Assembly: GCF_013389595.1 (NCBI RefSeq)
Contig: NZ_CP058306.1
Span: forward strand, 992,001-1,056,000
Reading direction: 5' to 3'
Length of the DNA: 64,000 bases
From: Flavobacterium sp. I3-2
GTDB lineage: Bacteria; Bacteroidota; Bacteroidia; Flavobacteriales; Flavobacteriaceae
The first letter of the stretch is position 1. Every line of letters starts with the position of its first letter. The notes under the pieces are model-generated. The model was given only the letters and a program-made list of their open reading frames with translations, searched no databases and was not told where the DNA came from. The position numbers and the translations under genes were made by a program. Shown piece after piece: positions 25,864 through 35,089 of the stretch.

Positions 25864-26961
25864 TTGAAAAGAGTTTTAGTTGTTGATTGGTTGGATAAGT
25901 TTGGTGGAGCTGAACGCGTAATTGCTAAATTAGAAAAAGTATTTGGTTTTGGTAGTATTTACGCTTTGACAAACGTTATGAAATCGAACGATTTGAATAA
26001 AATTACTAACGGTAAAAAAATCAGAATTGAAACCACATTTTTACAAGTTTTCGGAATTTTTTTTCGTGCGTTTTTTTTTACGTTTCATTATTTCATAACT
26101 AAAATCAAAATTGAAAAAACAGCACAAACTATTATTTCTTCATCGCATGCTGTAGCTAAAGGAGTTTCGAAATCTCAAGATAAACAGTTGCATATTAGTT
26201 ATTTTCAAGCTCGAAATTTCAAATATATTTGGGATGATGCTCCTTTGTATTTTGGTAAATTTCTATTCTTAGTTAAACCTTTGATTAATCACCTTCAAAA
26301 AGTTGATTTTAAACAAGCGCAAAAACCAGATTATATAATTAGTAATTCTAAGTTTGTTCAACAATGGGTTAAAGAAAAATATAAACGTAATTCAGTGGTT
26401 ATCTATCCGCCAGTTGCCTTAAATGATTTTCCTCTTGAGTGTGATAAAGACGATTATTATGTTGCCGTTGGAAGAATAGTTGCTTACAAACGTTTTGATT
26501 TAATTGTCAAAGCATTTAAAAATTCTGACAAAAAATTAATTGTTTTGGGAGATGGAGCTGAGTTAGAAAATTTAAAAAGCATGGCGTCTTCAAATATTCA
26601 GTTTACTGGTTTTGTTGATTCTTCGACCGTTCAGAAATATATTTCTAAAGCAAAAGCATTTATACATATCGGAGTTGAAGACTTTGGGATTGCTCCAATT
26701 GAAGCACAATCCTGTGGAACTCCTGTAATTGCTTTTAAAGCAGGAGGTATTTTAGAAACTGTTCTGGATGGTAAAACGGGATTGTTTTTCGATGAACAAA
26801 CCGAAGAAGCTCTTCTTGCTGCAATCGAATCTTTTGAGATGAAACAATGGGATCCAATTCAAATTCACGAACATGCACAATTGTTTTCTGAAGATAGATT
26901 TGCAGATGAAATAAACGATTATGTTTCTAAATGTGAAAATGAATTTTTCTTTCAAACGTAA
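25864..26961 (+). CDS. Glycosyltransferase family 4, TTG start
   Basis: A 365-residue GT-B fold glycosyltransferase. The N-terminus KRVLVVDWLDKFGGAERV has the GGAER acceptor-side loop, and the donor side reads AVGRIVAYKRFDLIVKAF (about 200-217) then VEDFGIAPIEAQSCGTPVIA (about 274-293), with the E-x7-E motif of GT4 retaining enzymes. The start is TTG at 25864: an in-frame stop lies just upstream, and the first in-frame ATG would remove the GGAER loop. It adds a sugar to the cluster's repeat unit; the specificity is unknown. Confidence 0.9.
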   Translation: MKRVLVVDWLDKFGGAERVIAKLEKVFGFGSIYALTNVMKSNDLNKITNGKKIRIETTFLQVFGIFFRAFFFTFHYFITKIKIEKTAQTIISSSHAVAKGVSKSQDKQLHISYFQARNFKYIWDDAPLYFGKFLFLVKPLINHLQKVDFKQAQKPDYIISNSKFVQQWVKEKYKRNSVVIYPPVALNDFPLECDKDDYYVAVGRIVAYKRFDLIVKAFKNSDKKLIVLGDGAELENLKSMASSNIQFTGFVDSSTVQKYISKAKAFIHIGVEDFGIAPIEAQSCGTPVIAFKAGGILETVLDGKTGLFFDEQTEEALLAAIESFEMKQWDPIQIHEHAQLFSEDRFADEINDYVSKCENEFFFQT

Positions 26962-27016
26962 TTAAACTTTTATATACGAACTTAAAGCCTTAATTTTACA
27001 ATTATAAATTTAAGAG

Positions 27017-28000
27017 ATGAAACGTATATTAATAACTGGAGCGGCTGGTTTCTTGGGTTCGCACTTATGTGACCGATTTATTGCCGAGGAATTTCATGTA
27101 ATCGGAATGGATAATCTGATTACTGGAGATTTAAAAAATATCCAACATCTTTTTCATTTAGAAAACTTTGAATTCCATCATCACGACATTACCAATTTTA
27201 TTCATATTGCTGGAGATTTAGATTATATATTGCATTTTGCTTCGCCAGCAAGTCCCATTGATTATTTAAAAATTCCCATTCAAACTTTAAAAGTTGGCTC
27301 TCTTGGAACGCACAATCTTTTAGGTTTAGCTCGTGTAAAAAACGCTCGTATTTTAATCGCATCAACATCCGAAGTTTATGGTGATCCGTTGGTTCATCCG
27401 CAAACCGAAGAATATTACGGAAACGTAAATGCAATTGGTCCGCGTGGTGTTTATGATGAAGCAAAACGTTTTCAGGAATCTTTAACCATGGCTTATCATA
27501 CATTTCATGGTTTGGAAACACGTATTGTTCGAATTTTTAATACCTATGGACCAAGAATGCGTTTGAATGACGGTCGTGTAATTCCTGCATTTATGGGACA
27601 AGCACTTCGAGGCGAAGATTTAACCATTTTTGGAAATGGAAATCAAACACGTTCATTTTGTTTTATCGATGATCAAGTTGAAGGAATTTACAGATTGTTG
27701 TTTTCAGATTATCATTTGCCTGTCAACATCGGAAATCCTGATGAAATAACAATAAATGAATTTGCACAAGAAATATTAAAACTAACAGCAACTGATAATA
27801 AAATTGTTTATCATCCGTTACCTATAAACGATCCTTTACAACGTCAACCGGATATTTCAAAAGCTAAAGAAATTTTAGGATGGGAGCCAAAAGTGGATAG
27901 ATCTGAAGGAATGCAAATAACCTTTAATTATTTTAAAACACTTTCTCCAGAAGAATTAAAGAAAGAAGAACACAAAGATTTTTCAAAATATATTAAATAA
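27017..28000 (+). CDS. UDP-glucuronic acid decarboxylase (UDP-xylose synthase type)
   Basis: A 327-residue extended short-chain dehydrogenase. The NAD site is [14 protein letters not shown] (residues 6-19), the segment [20 protein letters not shown] (about 74-93) is characteristic of UDP-glucuronate decarboxylases, and the catalytic Ser/Tyr/Lys are seen in STSEVYGDP and YDEAKRF. It would convert UDP-glucuronate to UDP-xylose or its 4-keto precursor as a donor for the polysaccharide. It is directly abutted by the next gene (stop TAA, then GTG). Confidence 0.9.
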   Translation: MKRILITGAAGFLGSHLCDRFIAEEFHVIGMDNLITGDLKNIQHLFHLENFEFHHHDITNFIHIAGDLDYILHFASPASPIDYLKIPIQTLKVGSLGTHNLLGLARVKNARILIASTSEVYGDPLVHPQTEEYYGNVNAIGPRGVYDEAKRFQESLTMAYHTFHGLETRIVRIFNTYGPRMRLNDGRVIPAFMGQALRGEDLTIFGNGNQTRSFCFIDDQVEGIYRLLFSDYHLPVNIGNPDEITINEFAQEILKLTATDNKIVYHPLPINDPLQRQPDISKAKEILGWEPKVDRSEGMQITFNYFKTLSPEELKKEEHKDFSKYIK

Positions 28001-29341
28001 GTGAAAAAATATATCGGTAGATATTCAAAATATATTCGTCCATTAACCATACTTTTTGATGTTAGTGTAATAAACGTATTGGCTTTTGTGTTTTTTGATA
28101 GCGATATGTTATCATTTTCAGAATTTTTGGCAGCTTCATTTATTTGGATTGTTTGTTCGATTATAACCTCGTTTTACGACGTTTATCGATTTACAAAATT
28201 GATTCAAATTGCTGATAAGTGTTTAAAACAGATTGCACTTTTTACTATATTTTCTTTTGCATATGTTGGTTTTGTTTCTAAAAGTTTTTCAAATGTTGAA
28301 TTAATAAAATACTTAGCGACTTGTTTTTTTATTATTGTTTTTGTTAAATACGCTATTTTCAACGCGCTTAAATTATTTAGAAAATATTACAACGGAAATC
28401 AACGAAGAATCATTATTGTTGGGAATGATGTACTGTCTAACCAATTAGTTAAATTTTTCAATAAAGAAAAAGATTACGGTTATGCATTAATCAAACATTT
28501 TAAAGAAGATGAGCTTGTACAAAATGTTATTGCTTTTTGTTCAGAAAATTATATTGATGAAATTTATTTTTCTTTAGATGGCGCTACAAATACAGAATTA
28601 AATAAATACATCAATTATTCCGATAATAATTTTAAAACATTAAAATTTATTCCTACTAAAACCGAAATGATTTCCAGTTCGGCTGAAGTACATTATTATG
28701 GATTCATTCCAATTATTCCTTCTCGTAGATTTCCGCTTCAAAAACCTTTGAATAAGCTTGTAAAACGAACCTTCGATTTAGTAGTTTCGATATTAGTTAT
28801 TGTTTTCGTTTTGTCTTGGATGGTTCCTTTAATTGGTTTACTTATTAAGTTAGAATCCAAAGGACCGATTTTTTTTAATCAAGTCAGAAATGGATTGTAT
28901 TACAAAGAATTCAATTGTTTTAAATTCCGTTCAATGCATGTAAATAATCAGGCGCATACTTTACAAGCAACAAAGAACGATTCAAGAATTACAAAAATCG
29001 GAAAGTTTTTAAGGAAATCTAGTTTGGACGAAATGCCTCAATTTTTAAACGTTTTTCTTGGTGATATGTCTGTTTGTGGACCGCGTCCTCATATGATTTC
29101 GATGACTAATCAATACGAACAAATGGTTACTAAATTTAGATTGCGTCATTACATAAAGCCTGGAATTACCGGAATGGCGCAAACTCATGGTTGTCGAGGT
29201 GAAATTGAAAACGAAAGAGATATTATCAATCGTGTAAAATATGATATTTTTTATCTTGAAAATTGGTCTTTATTACTCGATATTAAAATTATTTATCTTA
29301 CAGTTAAAAACGCCGTTTTAGGTGATAAGAAAGCTTATTAA
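28001..29341 (+). CDS. Initiating polyprenyl-phosphate sugar phosphotransferase, GTG start
   Basis: A 446-residue WbaP/WcaJ-type enzyme that loads the first sugar-phosphate on undecaprenyl phosphate. Four N-terminal membrane segments (about 13-115) are followed by a nucleotide-binding-like region (about 140-240). The catalytic domain starts at KRTFDLVVSILVIVFVLS, with FKFRSM near 308, SSLDEMPQFLNVFLGDMS near 342 and CGPRPH. The start is GTG directly after the stop of the preceding gene, and no in-frame upstream start is possible. A terminator follows, so this is the last gene of the cluster. Confidence 0.93.
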   Translation: MKKYIGRYSKYIRPLTILFDVSVINVLAFVFFDSDMLSFSEFLAASFIWIVCSIITSFYDVYRFTKLIQIADKCLKQIALFTIFSFAYVGFVSKSFSNVELIKYLATCFFIIVFVKYAIFNALKLFRKYYNGNQRRIIIVGNDVLSNQLVKFFNKEKDYGYALIKHFKEDELVQNVIAFCSENYIDEIYFSLDGATNTELNKYINYSDNNFKTLKFIPTKTEMISSSAEVHYYGFIPIIPSRRFPLQKPLNKLVKRTFDLVVSILVIVFVLSWMVPLIGLLIKLESKGPIFFNQVRNGLYYKEFNCFKFRSMHVNNQAHTLQATKNDSRITKIGKFLRKSSLDEMPQFLNVFLGDMSVCGPRPHMISMTNQYEQMVTKFRLRHYIKPGITGMAQTHGCRGEIENERDIINRVKYDIFYLENWSLLLDIKIIYLTVKNAVLGDKKAY

Positions 29342-29366
29342 GAAGAACAAGGTTCTTCTTTTTTTG
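29340..29366 (+). terminator. Terminator of the polysaccharide cluster
   Basis: AAGAAGAAC (29340-29348) and GTTCTTCTT (29352-29360) form a perfect 9-bp stem with an AAG loop, followed by T5. Confidence 0.85.
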
Positions 29367-29398
29367 TTTTTAATTTTGATTATAATAAAGTATTTTTG
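29364..29398 (+). promoter_or_regulatory. Promoter of purD
   Basis: TATTTTTG (29391-29398) matches TAnnTTTG. A TTG (29364-29366) lies 24 bases upstream, just outside the usual 17-23 spacing, and another lies 12 bases upstream. The purD ATG follows 27 bases after the -7 box. Confidence 0.45.
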
Positions 29399-29425
29399 AC
29401 CTAAATTATTTAACAACACAACACA

Positions 29426-30700
29426 ATGAATATTTTACTATTAGGTTCAGGTGGAAGAGAACACGCTTTCGCATGGAAAATGTTACAAAGCAATAAATGT
29501 TCGAAACTTTTTGTTGCGCCTGGAAATGCAGGGACAGCTTCAATTGCTACGAATGTTGCTATGAATCCAAACGATTTTTTTGCAGTAAAAGAATTTACTT
29601 TAGCTAACAACATCGAAATGGTTGTGGTTGGTCCAGAAGATCCTTTAGTGAACGGCATCTACGATTTCTTTAAAAACGATACTGCTTTAGTACAAATTCC
29701 TGTAATCGGACCATCTAAATTAGGTGCTCAATTAGAAGGAAGTAAAGAATTTGCAAAAGAATTTTTAGTAAAACATCATATTCCAACTGCTCGTTACCAA
29801 TCTTTTACCAAAGACACAGTTGAAGCAGGTTGTGAATTCTTAACTACATTAAAAGCACCTTACGTTTTAAAAGCAGATGGTTTAGCTGCCGGAAAAGGTG
29901 TTTTAATTTTAAACGATTTAACTGAAGCGAAACAAGAATTACGTAATATGTTGGTAGATGCTAAATTCGGAGATGCTTCTTCAAAAGTAGTTATCGAAGA
30001 ATTTTTAGACGGAATTGAATTAAGTTGTTTTGTTTTAACTGATGGCAAATCGTATAAATTACTTCCAACAGCAAAAGATTATAAACGTATTGGCGAAGGC
30101 GATCAAGGTTTAAATACCGGTGGAATGGGAGCAGTTTCTCCAGTGCCGTTTGCGGACGCAGAATTGATGAAAAAGATTGAAGAGCGCATTGTAATTCCTA
30201 CAATAAACGGACTTCAGAAAGATAATATCGAATACAAAGGTTTTGTATTTATCGGTTTAATTAAAGTAGGAAATGATCCGTTTGTAATTGAATATAATGT
30301 TCGAATGGGAGATCCTGAAACTGAAGTTGTTTTACCGCGTTTAAAATCTGATTTAGTTGAACTGTTTCAAGCAGTTGGCGCTCAAAAATTAGATAAGGTT
30401 TCGTTTGAAATTGATTCAAGATCTGCAACTACAGTTATGGTTGTTTCTGGTGGCTATCCTGAAGATTATGAGAAAAATAAAGTTATTTCTGGTTTAGATC
30501 AAGTTACAGATTCAATTGTTTTCCATGCAGGAACAGCTTTAAAAGATGATCAAGTAGTTTCAAACGGAGGTCGTGTTTTAGCTTTTACTTCATATGCAGA
30601 TAGCTTTGAAGAAGCTTTGCAAAAATCATACACAAGTATTGAAAAAGTAAAATTTGACGGTATGTATTTTAGAAAAGATATCGGTTTCGATTTAAAATAA
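29426..30700 (+). CDS. purD: Phosphoribosylamine--glycine ligase (GAR synthetase)
   Basis: The second step of purine synthesis: ATP-dependent ligation of glycine to phosphoribosylamine. The 424-residue ATP-grasp enzyme begins MNILLLGSGGREHAFAWKM, with the family's GSGGREHA signature. ATP-grasp motifs include PYVLKADGLAAGKGVLI near 147-163 and the metal-binding FVIEYNVRMGDPETEVVLP near 287-305. It is a single-gene unit with its own promoter and a strong terminator. Confidence 0.97.
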   Translation: MNILLLGSGGREHAFAWKMLQSNKCSKLFVAPGNAGTASIATNVAMNPNDFFAVKEFTLANNIEMVVVGPEDPLVNGIYDFFKNDTALVQIPVIGPSKLGAQLEGSKEFAKEFLVKHHIPTARYQSFTKDTVEAGCEFLTTLKAPYVLKADGLAAGKGVLILNDLTEAKQELRNMLVDAKFGDASSKVVIEEFLDGIELSCFVLTDGKSYKLLPTAKDYKRIGEGDQGLNTGGMGAVSPVPFADAELMKKIEERIVIPTINGLQKDNIEYKGFVFIGLIKVGNDPFVIEYNVRMGDPETEVVLPRLKSDLVELFQAVGAQKLDKVSFEIDSRSATTVMVVSGGYPEDYEKNKVISGLDQVTDSIVFHAGTALKDDQVVSNGGRVLAFTSYADSFEEALQKSYTSIEKVKFDGMYFRKDIGFDLK

Positions 30701-30704
30701 AAGC

Positions 30705-30736
30705 AAAAGAGCTTCGGAATTCCGAAGCTCTTTTTT
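30705..30736. terminator. Bidirectional terminator after purD
   Basis: A perfect 30-base palindrome (30705-30734, half-site AAAAGAGCTTCGGAA), with T-runs on both strands. It separates purD from the convergent secreted-protein gene. Confidence 0.9.
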
Positions 30737-30750
30737 ATTGAATTTATAAA

Positions 30751-32043
30751 TTATCTTCCAATACTTCTACTTGATGAACCGCCACCACTTCTAGATGAAG
30801 AAGGTGCACTCATACTTCTTGAAGGTGCTGGAGTTGAAGAACGGTTAAAAGAGCCAGAATTTGAACTTCTATTAAAAGAACCTGAATTCGAACTTCTGTT
30901 AAACGAACCTGAATTATTATTAGTATTTAATCTAGTTGATCTTTCTATTCTATTGTTATTCGATTGATTAAAATCTGAATTCGATCTTATAGTTGAACTT
31001 GATCTAGTGTTTGTTCCAGCAGGAATACTCACTCTAGTTTCACCAGAATTAACATTTGTTCTCGTTGCATTAAAATCACTTCTTACTCTAGTTCCTGTTG
31101 AACGTACTTCCGAAGCCGAAGAATTTGAGCCTACTCTATTTGAATTCGTTGCTTTTCTTGAAGTTTCTGACACTCCATTTCTTCCAACAGTTGTAGCATT
31201 TCTATCTGTAGAAATATTTGATCTATCAGATGTCATTGTTCCTCTATCACCACTAAAAGAAGCAGTTCTAGTAGCAGTACGTTCTTTATCAAAAGCATAT
31301 CTATTTGTTACACTTCCATTTCTTCCTTCAAAAGATCTTCCTGGATTTTGACGTTCCAACGAATTTCCTCTTACATTAGAATACATTCTATCCGCTCTAG
31401 ATACACGTCTTGAATCGGTATAAACATATCTATTATTTTGGTTTATATAATTATAACAGTTTCTATTGTATCTAAAATAAGGAACTGGAGCCCAGTATGA
31501 ATAATAAGTTGGGTAATATCCCCAATACCATGGCGAATAATATGGTCTATAAGTTGGCATCCAAAAGAAATCAAAAAAGACTGGAGTTCTGTAATAATAT
31601 GGTTCGTAAATATAATTTGGACCATATATATAAGGGTTTCCTACAATTTGAATATTAACATTTGGTGAAGAAGAAGACGCTGTTGCACGTTGTCTTTCTA
31701 ATTCAATTGTAGCAACATCCTGAAACTGATCTTGACCTAAAACGGCTTGAATTACTATCACACGAACATCACCTTCAGCAACTTCAAGAACTCTTAAATA
31801 ATCAACATATCCATCTTGATTTAAATCTAAATTAGAGATTTGCATTGATGGATCATTTAATTTTTTTTCAAAATCTTCCAAATCTTTAGAATCTCCAAAT
31901 ATAGAAGCAACAGCTTGCAAATCTAAATTATCAGAAATATCGCGACTTTTAGCTACAACATTTCCATTTGTGTTCTTTTGCGCAGATACTACGTTCACTA
32001 GCATCAAAGCAAAAACCATCAGTATTAATCTATACGCTTTCAT
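30751..32043 (-). CDS. Secreted Ser/Asn/Arg-rich protein with calcium-loop-like motif
   Basis: A 430-residue protein with a signal peptide (MKAYRLILMVFALMLVNVVSAQ). Residues 45-130 form a compact domain with SNLDLNQDGYVDYLRVLEV, which resembles an EF-hand or dockerin calcium loop (DxNxDGxxD). A Tyr/Pro/Trp-rich stretch follows (about 135-195). The C-terminal half (about 205-430) is low complexity, basic, and rich in Ser, Asn, Arg and Thr, with three tandem SFNRSSNSG units and a Gly/Ser tail. No sorting domain is recognised. A surface or matrix protein is plausible, but the function is unknown. Confidence 0.65.
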   Translation of the reverse strand: MKAYRLILMVFALMLVNVVSAQKNTNGNVVAKSRDISDNLDLQAVASIFGDSKDLEDFEKKLNDPSMQISNLDLNQDGYVDYLRVLEVAEGDVRVIVIQAVLGQDQFQDVATIELERQRATASSSSPNVNIQIVGNPYIYGPNYIYEPYYYRTPVFFDFFWMPTYRPYYSPWYWGYYPTYYSYWAPVPYFRYNRNCYNYINQNNRYVYTDSRRVSRADRMYSNVRGNSLERQNPGRSFEGRNGSVTNRYAFDKERTATRTASFSGDRGTMTSDRSNISTDRNATTVGRNGVSETSRKATNSNRVGSNSSASEVRSTGTRVRSDFNATRTNVNSGETRVSIPAGTNTRSSSTIRSNSDFNQSNNNRIERSTRLNTNNNSGSFNRSSNSGSFNRSSNSGSFNRSSTPAPSRSMSAPSSSRSGGGSSSRSIGR

Positions 32044-32127
32044 ATCTTTATATTGTTTTAATCTATTATTGTTTACTATTATATTTCAAGTATCGTGCCA
32101 CAAATCAAACTTAGTTTGTTAATATAC

Positions 32128-32163
32128 AAAAAAAAAGCCCAACAAAAAAACATGTTGAGCTTT
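32128..32163 (-). terminator. Terminator after PorE-like gene, copy A
   Basis: On the minus strand AAAGCTCAACA (32163-32153) pairs with TGTTGGGCTTT (32144-32134) over 11 bp with one G-U pair, then a T9 run. The same structure follows copy B; the duplicated block starts inside this T-run. Confidence 0.85.
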
Positions 32164-32187
32164 CTCCAAATTAAATATAAATCTATG

Positions 32188-34086
32188 CTATTTCTGTGTG
32201 ATAATAAACTCTGATCTGCGGTTAGTTGCATCTTCTTCTGGCGTACAATTTTCGCCACAATCTATTTTTGGTTGACTCTCGCCATATCCTTGTGCTTCTA
32301 ATCGATCTCCGCTTATGCCTTGTGATTTCACATATTGTAAGGTTGACATTGCGCGACGTTCTGATAATTTCAAATTGTATGCATCACTTCCCTTGCTATC
32401 GGTATGCGATTCGATTTTGATTTTCATGTTTGGATTTCTTTCTAAAATCTGAACTAATTTATTCAACTCGAAGGCTCCTTGTTGGGTGATGTTTGATTTA
32501 TCAAATTCAAAGAAAATATCATCTAATACAATTTTATCTACAATAACTATTAATTCTATCGGACGTAAATTAACTTCTACAGGTTGTTTTCCACCTTTCC
32601 ATTTAGCTAATTCTATATCTTTTCCTTCGTAATCTGCTTTAGTTACTTTTAATGAATAGCTTCGATTACAATCTACTTCATATCTTACGATTCCGTAATT
32701 ATCGGTATATCGTGTTTCGATTGGATTGTTGTCGTGATCAAATATCGTTATTTGTGCATCTTTTAATAATTCGCCTGTTTTTGAGTTTTTTACGGTCGTT
32801 ATTATTTCGGTTAAACAAATTGGTTTTACACGGTAAATATCATCACGTCCAACACGATTTGTTGATAAAAATCCGATCCCTTTATTTGGATAAAAAGACA
32901 TTGCAAAATCATCTTTAGGTGTATTCACCGGATCTCCTAAGTTTCTAGCTTCTGAACCTGGTGTTTCTAAATCTAACGAATAAACATCTAATCCTCCAAA
33001 TCCTTTTCTTGAATCTGATGCAAAATATAGTTTGTTATTTATGCTATCTATAAATGGAAAAGATTCTCTTCCTTCGGTATTTACTCGTTCACCTAAATTC
33101 ACTGGTTCTCCGTAGCTACCATCTTCATTTATCGAAACTTTCCAAATATCCATTCCTCCAAATCCTCCTGGCATATCTGAAGCGAAATACAATGTCTTTC
33201 CGTCTCCACTTATACTTGGATTACTTACCATATATTCGGCACTATTGAAAGATACAGGTTGGACATCCTTCCATTTCTTTCCATCAAATTTTGCGCGATA
33301 CAAGCTTACTTTTCCTTCTTTTAAACGTTGTGCTACGTTTTTCGTAAACTTTCTTGAACGAAAACTTTCACTTGAAAAATACATGGTTTGTCCATCTGCC
33401 GTGATACTCACTGGACCGTCGTGTAATTTTGAATTCAATTCTGTTACTTGAGCGATATCTTTAAACTTCCCTTCTTCTGGGTCATATTTTGCCGAATAAA
33501 TATCTAAATAAGGTTGTTCATTCCAGCCATATTTCTTTTTGCTCTCTGTACGTGCACTTGTAAAATAAAACGTGTTATCTTCGGTTAAGATTCCTGCAAA
33601 ATCTGAATATTTCAAATCATTCATTCCACTGTCTTCGTATGTAAACAAAGCTTCTTGGCTACGTAATTGTGGTATATAATTTGGATCGGATAAGAAATCT
33701 TTTGAGCGTTGATCATCTGGTTTTAACTCAGCATATTTCTTCATTACATCATTCGAAGCTTCATAGCGACCACTCGCTTTTAGCATCTGAGCATAACGGT
33801 AATAAATTTCAGCATCTAAATTTGGATTTGCTTCGATTGCTTTTCCATACCATTTAGCTGCTTCAACTGTATTAAACATATTATAGTAGCATTCTGCTAA
33901 TTGCAAATTGATGTAATTATCTGTCTTTACTCCTTTGGTTAATTTATGATAATGGTTAGCAGCGTCCGAAAATTCGAATCTATTGAATAATTTGTCAGCT
34001 AATTGTAAACGTTCTTCTGGTGTATCTTGTCCGTAACTAAGACCGATACTACCTAGTAATAATAAACTTATGTATAGTTTTTTCAT
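32188..34086 (-). CDS. PorE-like OmpA family protein of the T9SS, copy A
   Basis: A 632-residue protein with signal peptide MKKLYISLLLLGSIGLSYGQ (no lipobox Cys, unlike Porphyromonas PorE). TPR-like helices cover about 22-130. A PD40-type beta-propeller covers about 150-430 with repeats such as GKTLYFASDMPGGFGGMDIW and NKLYFASDSRKGFGGLDVYS. A carboxypeptidase-regulatory-like domain (about 435-520) follows. A C-terminal OmpA peptidoglycan-binding domain (about 525-632) has IESHTDSKGSDAYNLKLSER. It probably anchors the partner PorP/SprF protein to peptidoglycan. It lies 23 bp after the PorP/SprF gene and is identical to copy B. Confidence 0.88.
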   Translation of the reverse strand: MKKLYISLLLLGSIGLSYGQDTPEERLQLADKLFNRFEFSDAANHYHKLTKGVKTDNYINLQLAECYYNMFNTVEAAKWYGKAIEANPNLDAEIYYRYAQMLKASGRYEASNDVMKKYAELKPDDQRSKDFLSDPNYIPQLRSQEALFTYEDSGMNDLKYSDFAGILTEDNTFYFTSARTESKKKYGWNEQPYLDIYSAKYDPEEGKFKDIAQVTELNSKLHDGPVSITADGQTMYFSSESFRSRKFTKNVAQRLKEGKVSLYRAKFDGKKWKDVQPVSFNSAEYMVSNPSISGDGKTLYFASDMPGGFGGMDIWKVSINEDGSYGEPVNLGERVNTEGRESFPFIDSINNKLYFASDSRKGFGGLDVYSLDLETPGSEARNLGDPVNTPKDDFAMSFYPNKGIGFLSTNRVGRDDIYRVKPICLTEIITTVKNSKTGELLKDAQITIFDHDNNPIETRYTDNYGIVRYEVDCNRSYSLKVTKADYEGKDIELAKWKGGKQPVEVNLRPIELIVIVDKIVLDDIFFEFDKSNITQQGAFELNKLVQILERNPNMKIKIESHTDSKGSDAYNLKLSERRAMSTLQYVKSQGISGDRLEAQGYGESQPKIDCGENCTPEEDATNRRSEFIITQK

Positions 34087-34109
34087 TAAATTTAGTTTTG
34101 TTGTCGGTT

Positions 34110-35030
34110 TTAGAAATATCGTGGTGAACTTGATACTCGTTTTTTGAAATAAATATCAAATAATAATATAATTTCATGAGATGAGCTTGCAGCGGTTTTC
34201 AAATCTGAGGTTACATAATCATATGAATATCCTATTCGTAAATTTGGAAGTACGGCATAATTTATCATCGCTCCAAATGAATCTTCTAAACGGTAGGTTA
34301 AACCAAACTCTAATTTCTTTGCATACAAGGCATTCGCTGAAACATCAACAGATAGTGGTGCACCTGCAGCCATCTTTAACATCGTTGATGGTTTGAATTT
34401 CCAATTTTCATTCAAATCAAATACATACCCTCCTGTTAAAAACATATGCATAACATCACTTCCGAATTTACGATTGTTTTTTTCTACATAAGTGTTTTGA
34501 AGAAAATTAGGTACACTAAACCCTACATAGTATTTATCTGTATAGTAAAAGGCTCCTGCTCCAACGTTAAAAAAACTTTGGCTCGTATTTTCTGCAAACG
34601 CAGGGTCATTAGCATCGGGTACATGTCCGTTGATTTCACTGAAAAAATCGGATTGTTGCATCGTCATACCCGCTTTTAACCCTAAAGCCAAATTATGCCC
34701 TGGTTGTAGCTTTAAGGTATATGAGAAATCAGCATAAACATTGTTCTCTGAAACTGGTCCAATTTTATCTGAAATTACTGATAATCCCAATCCTACTTTT
34801 TTTCCAACACGACCGTTTCCAAAGAAAGTTGTTGTCTTTGGAGCACCTTCTAATCCTGACCATTGTTCACGGTGTAAAAGTCCTAATGATAATCCTTCGC
34901 GTGATCCTGCATATGCCGGATTTATCACACTTTGATTATACATATATTGTGTATAATGTGGATCTTGCTGTGCTGATAATTCTGAAAGCCCTAACAAAGC
35001 TAATAATGCACTTATGTATATTTTCTTCAT
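34110..35030 (-). CDS. PorP/SprF family T9SS outer-membrane protein, copy A
   Basis: A 306-residue outer-membrane beta-barrel protein. It has a signal peptide (MKKIYISALLALLGLSELSAQ) and the signature start QQDPHYTQYMYNQSVINPAYAG. In Flavobacterium johnsoniae SprF is needed to secrete and attach the adhesin SprB, and type B sorting domains need such a partner. Here it follows a type B adhesin and precedes the PorE-like gene, which fits a dedicated partner role. It is identical to copy B at 42249-43169. Confidence 0.93.
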   Translation of the reverse strand: MKKIYISALLALLGLSELSAQQDPHYTQYMYNQSVINPAYAGSREGLSLGLLHREQWSGLEGAPKTTTFFGNGRVGKKVGLGLSVISDKIGPVSENNVYADFSYTLKLQPGHNLALGLKAGMTMQQSDFFSEINGHVPDANDPAFAENTSQSFFNVGAGAFYYTDKYYVGFSVPNFLQNTYVEKNNRKFGSDVMHMFLTGGYVFDLNENWKFKPSTMLKMAAGAPLSVDVSANALYAKKLEFGLTYRLEDSFGAMINYAVLPNLRIGYSYDYVTSDLKTAASSSHEIILLFDIYFKKRVSSSPRYF

Positions 35031-35046
35031 AAAGTTAATAATTAAA

Positions 35047-35074
35047 CCAACTGAAAACTAACGCTTTCAGTTGG
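35047..35074 (-). promoter_or_regulatory. Hairpin between adhesin and PorP/SprF genes, copy A
   Basis: CCAACTGAAA (35047-35056) and TTTCAGTTGG (35065-35074) form a perfect 10-bp stem with an 8-base loop. On the minus strand it is followed by TTTAATTATT, a weak U-tract. It may partly terminate or stabilise RNA so that adhesin and partner genes are expressed at different levels. The loop holds the only base that differs from copy B. Confidence 0.6.
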
Positions 35075-35089
35075 CTAATAGTTAAGTTC

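Noticed and set aside
32226..35032. Many short plus-strand frames opposite the PorE-like and PorP/SprF genes, repeated identically at 40365-43171
   Set aside because: They recur only because the underlying block is duplicated; they are shadows of the real minus-strand genes.
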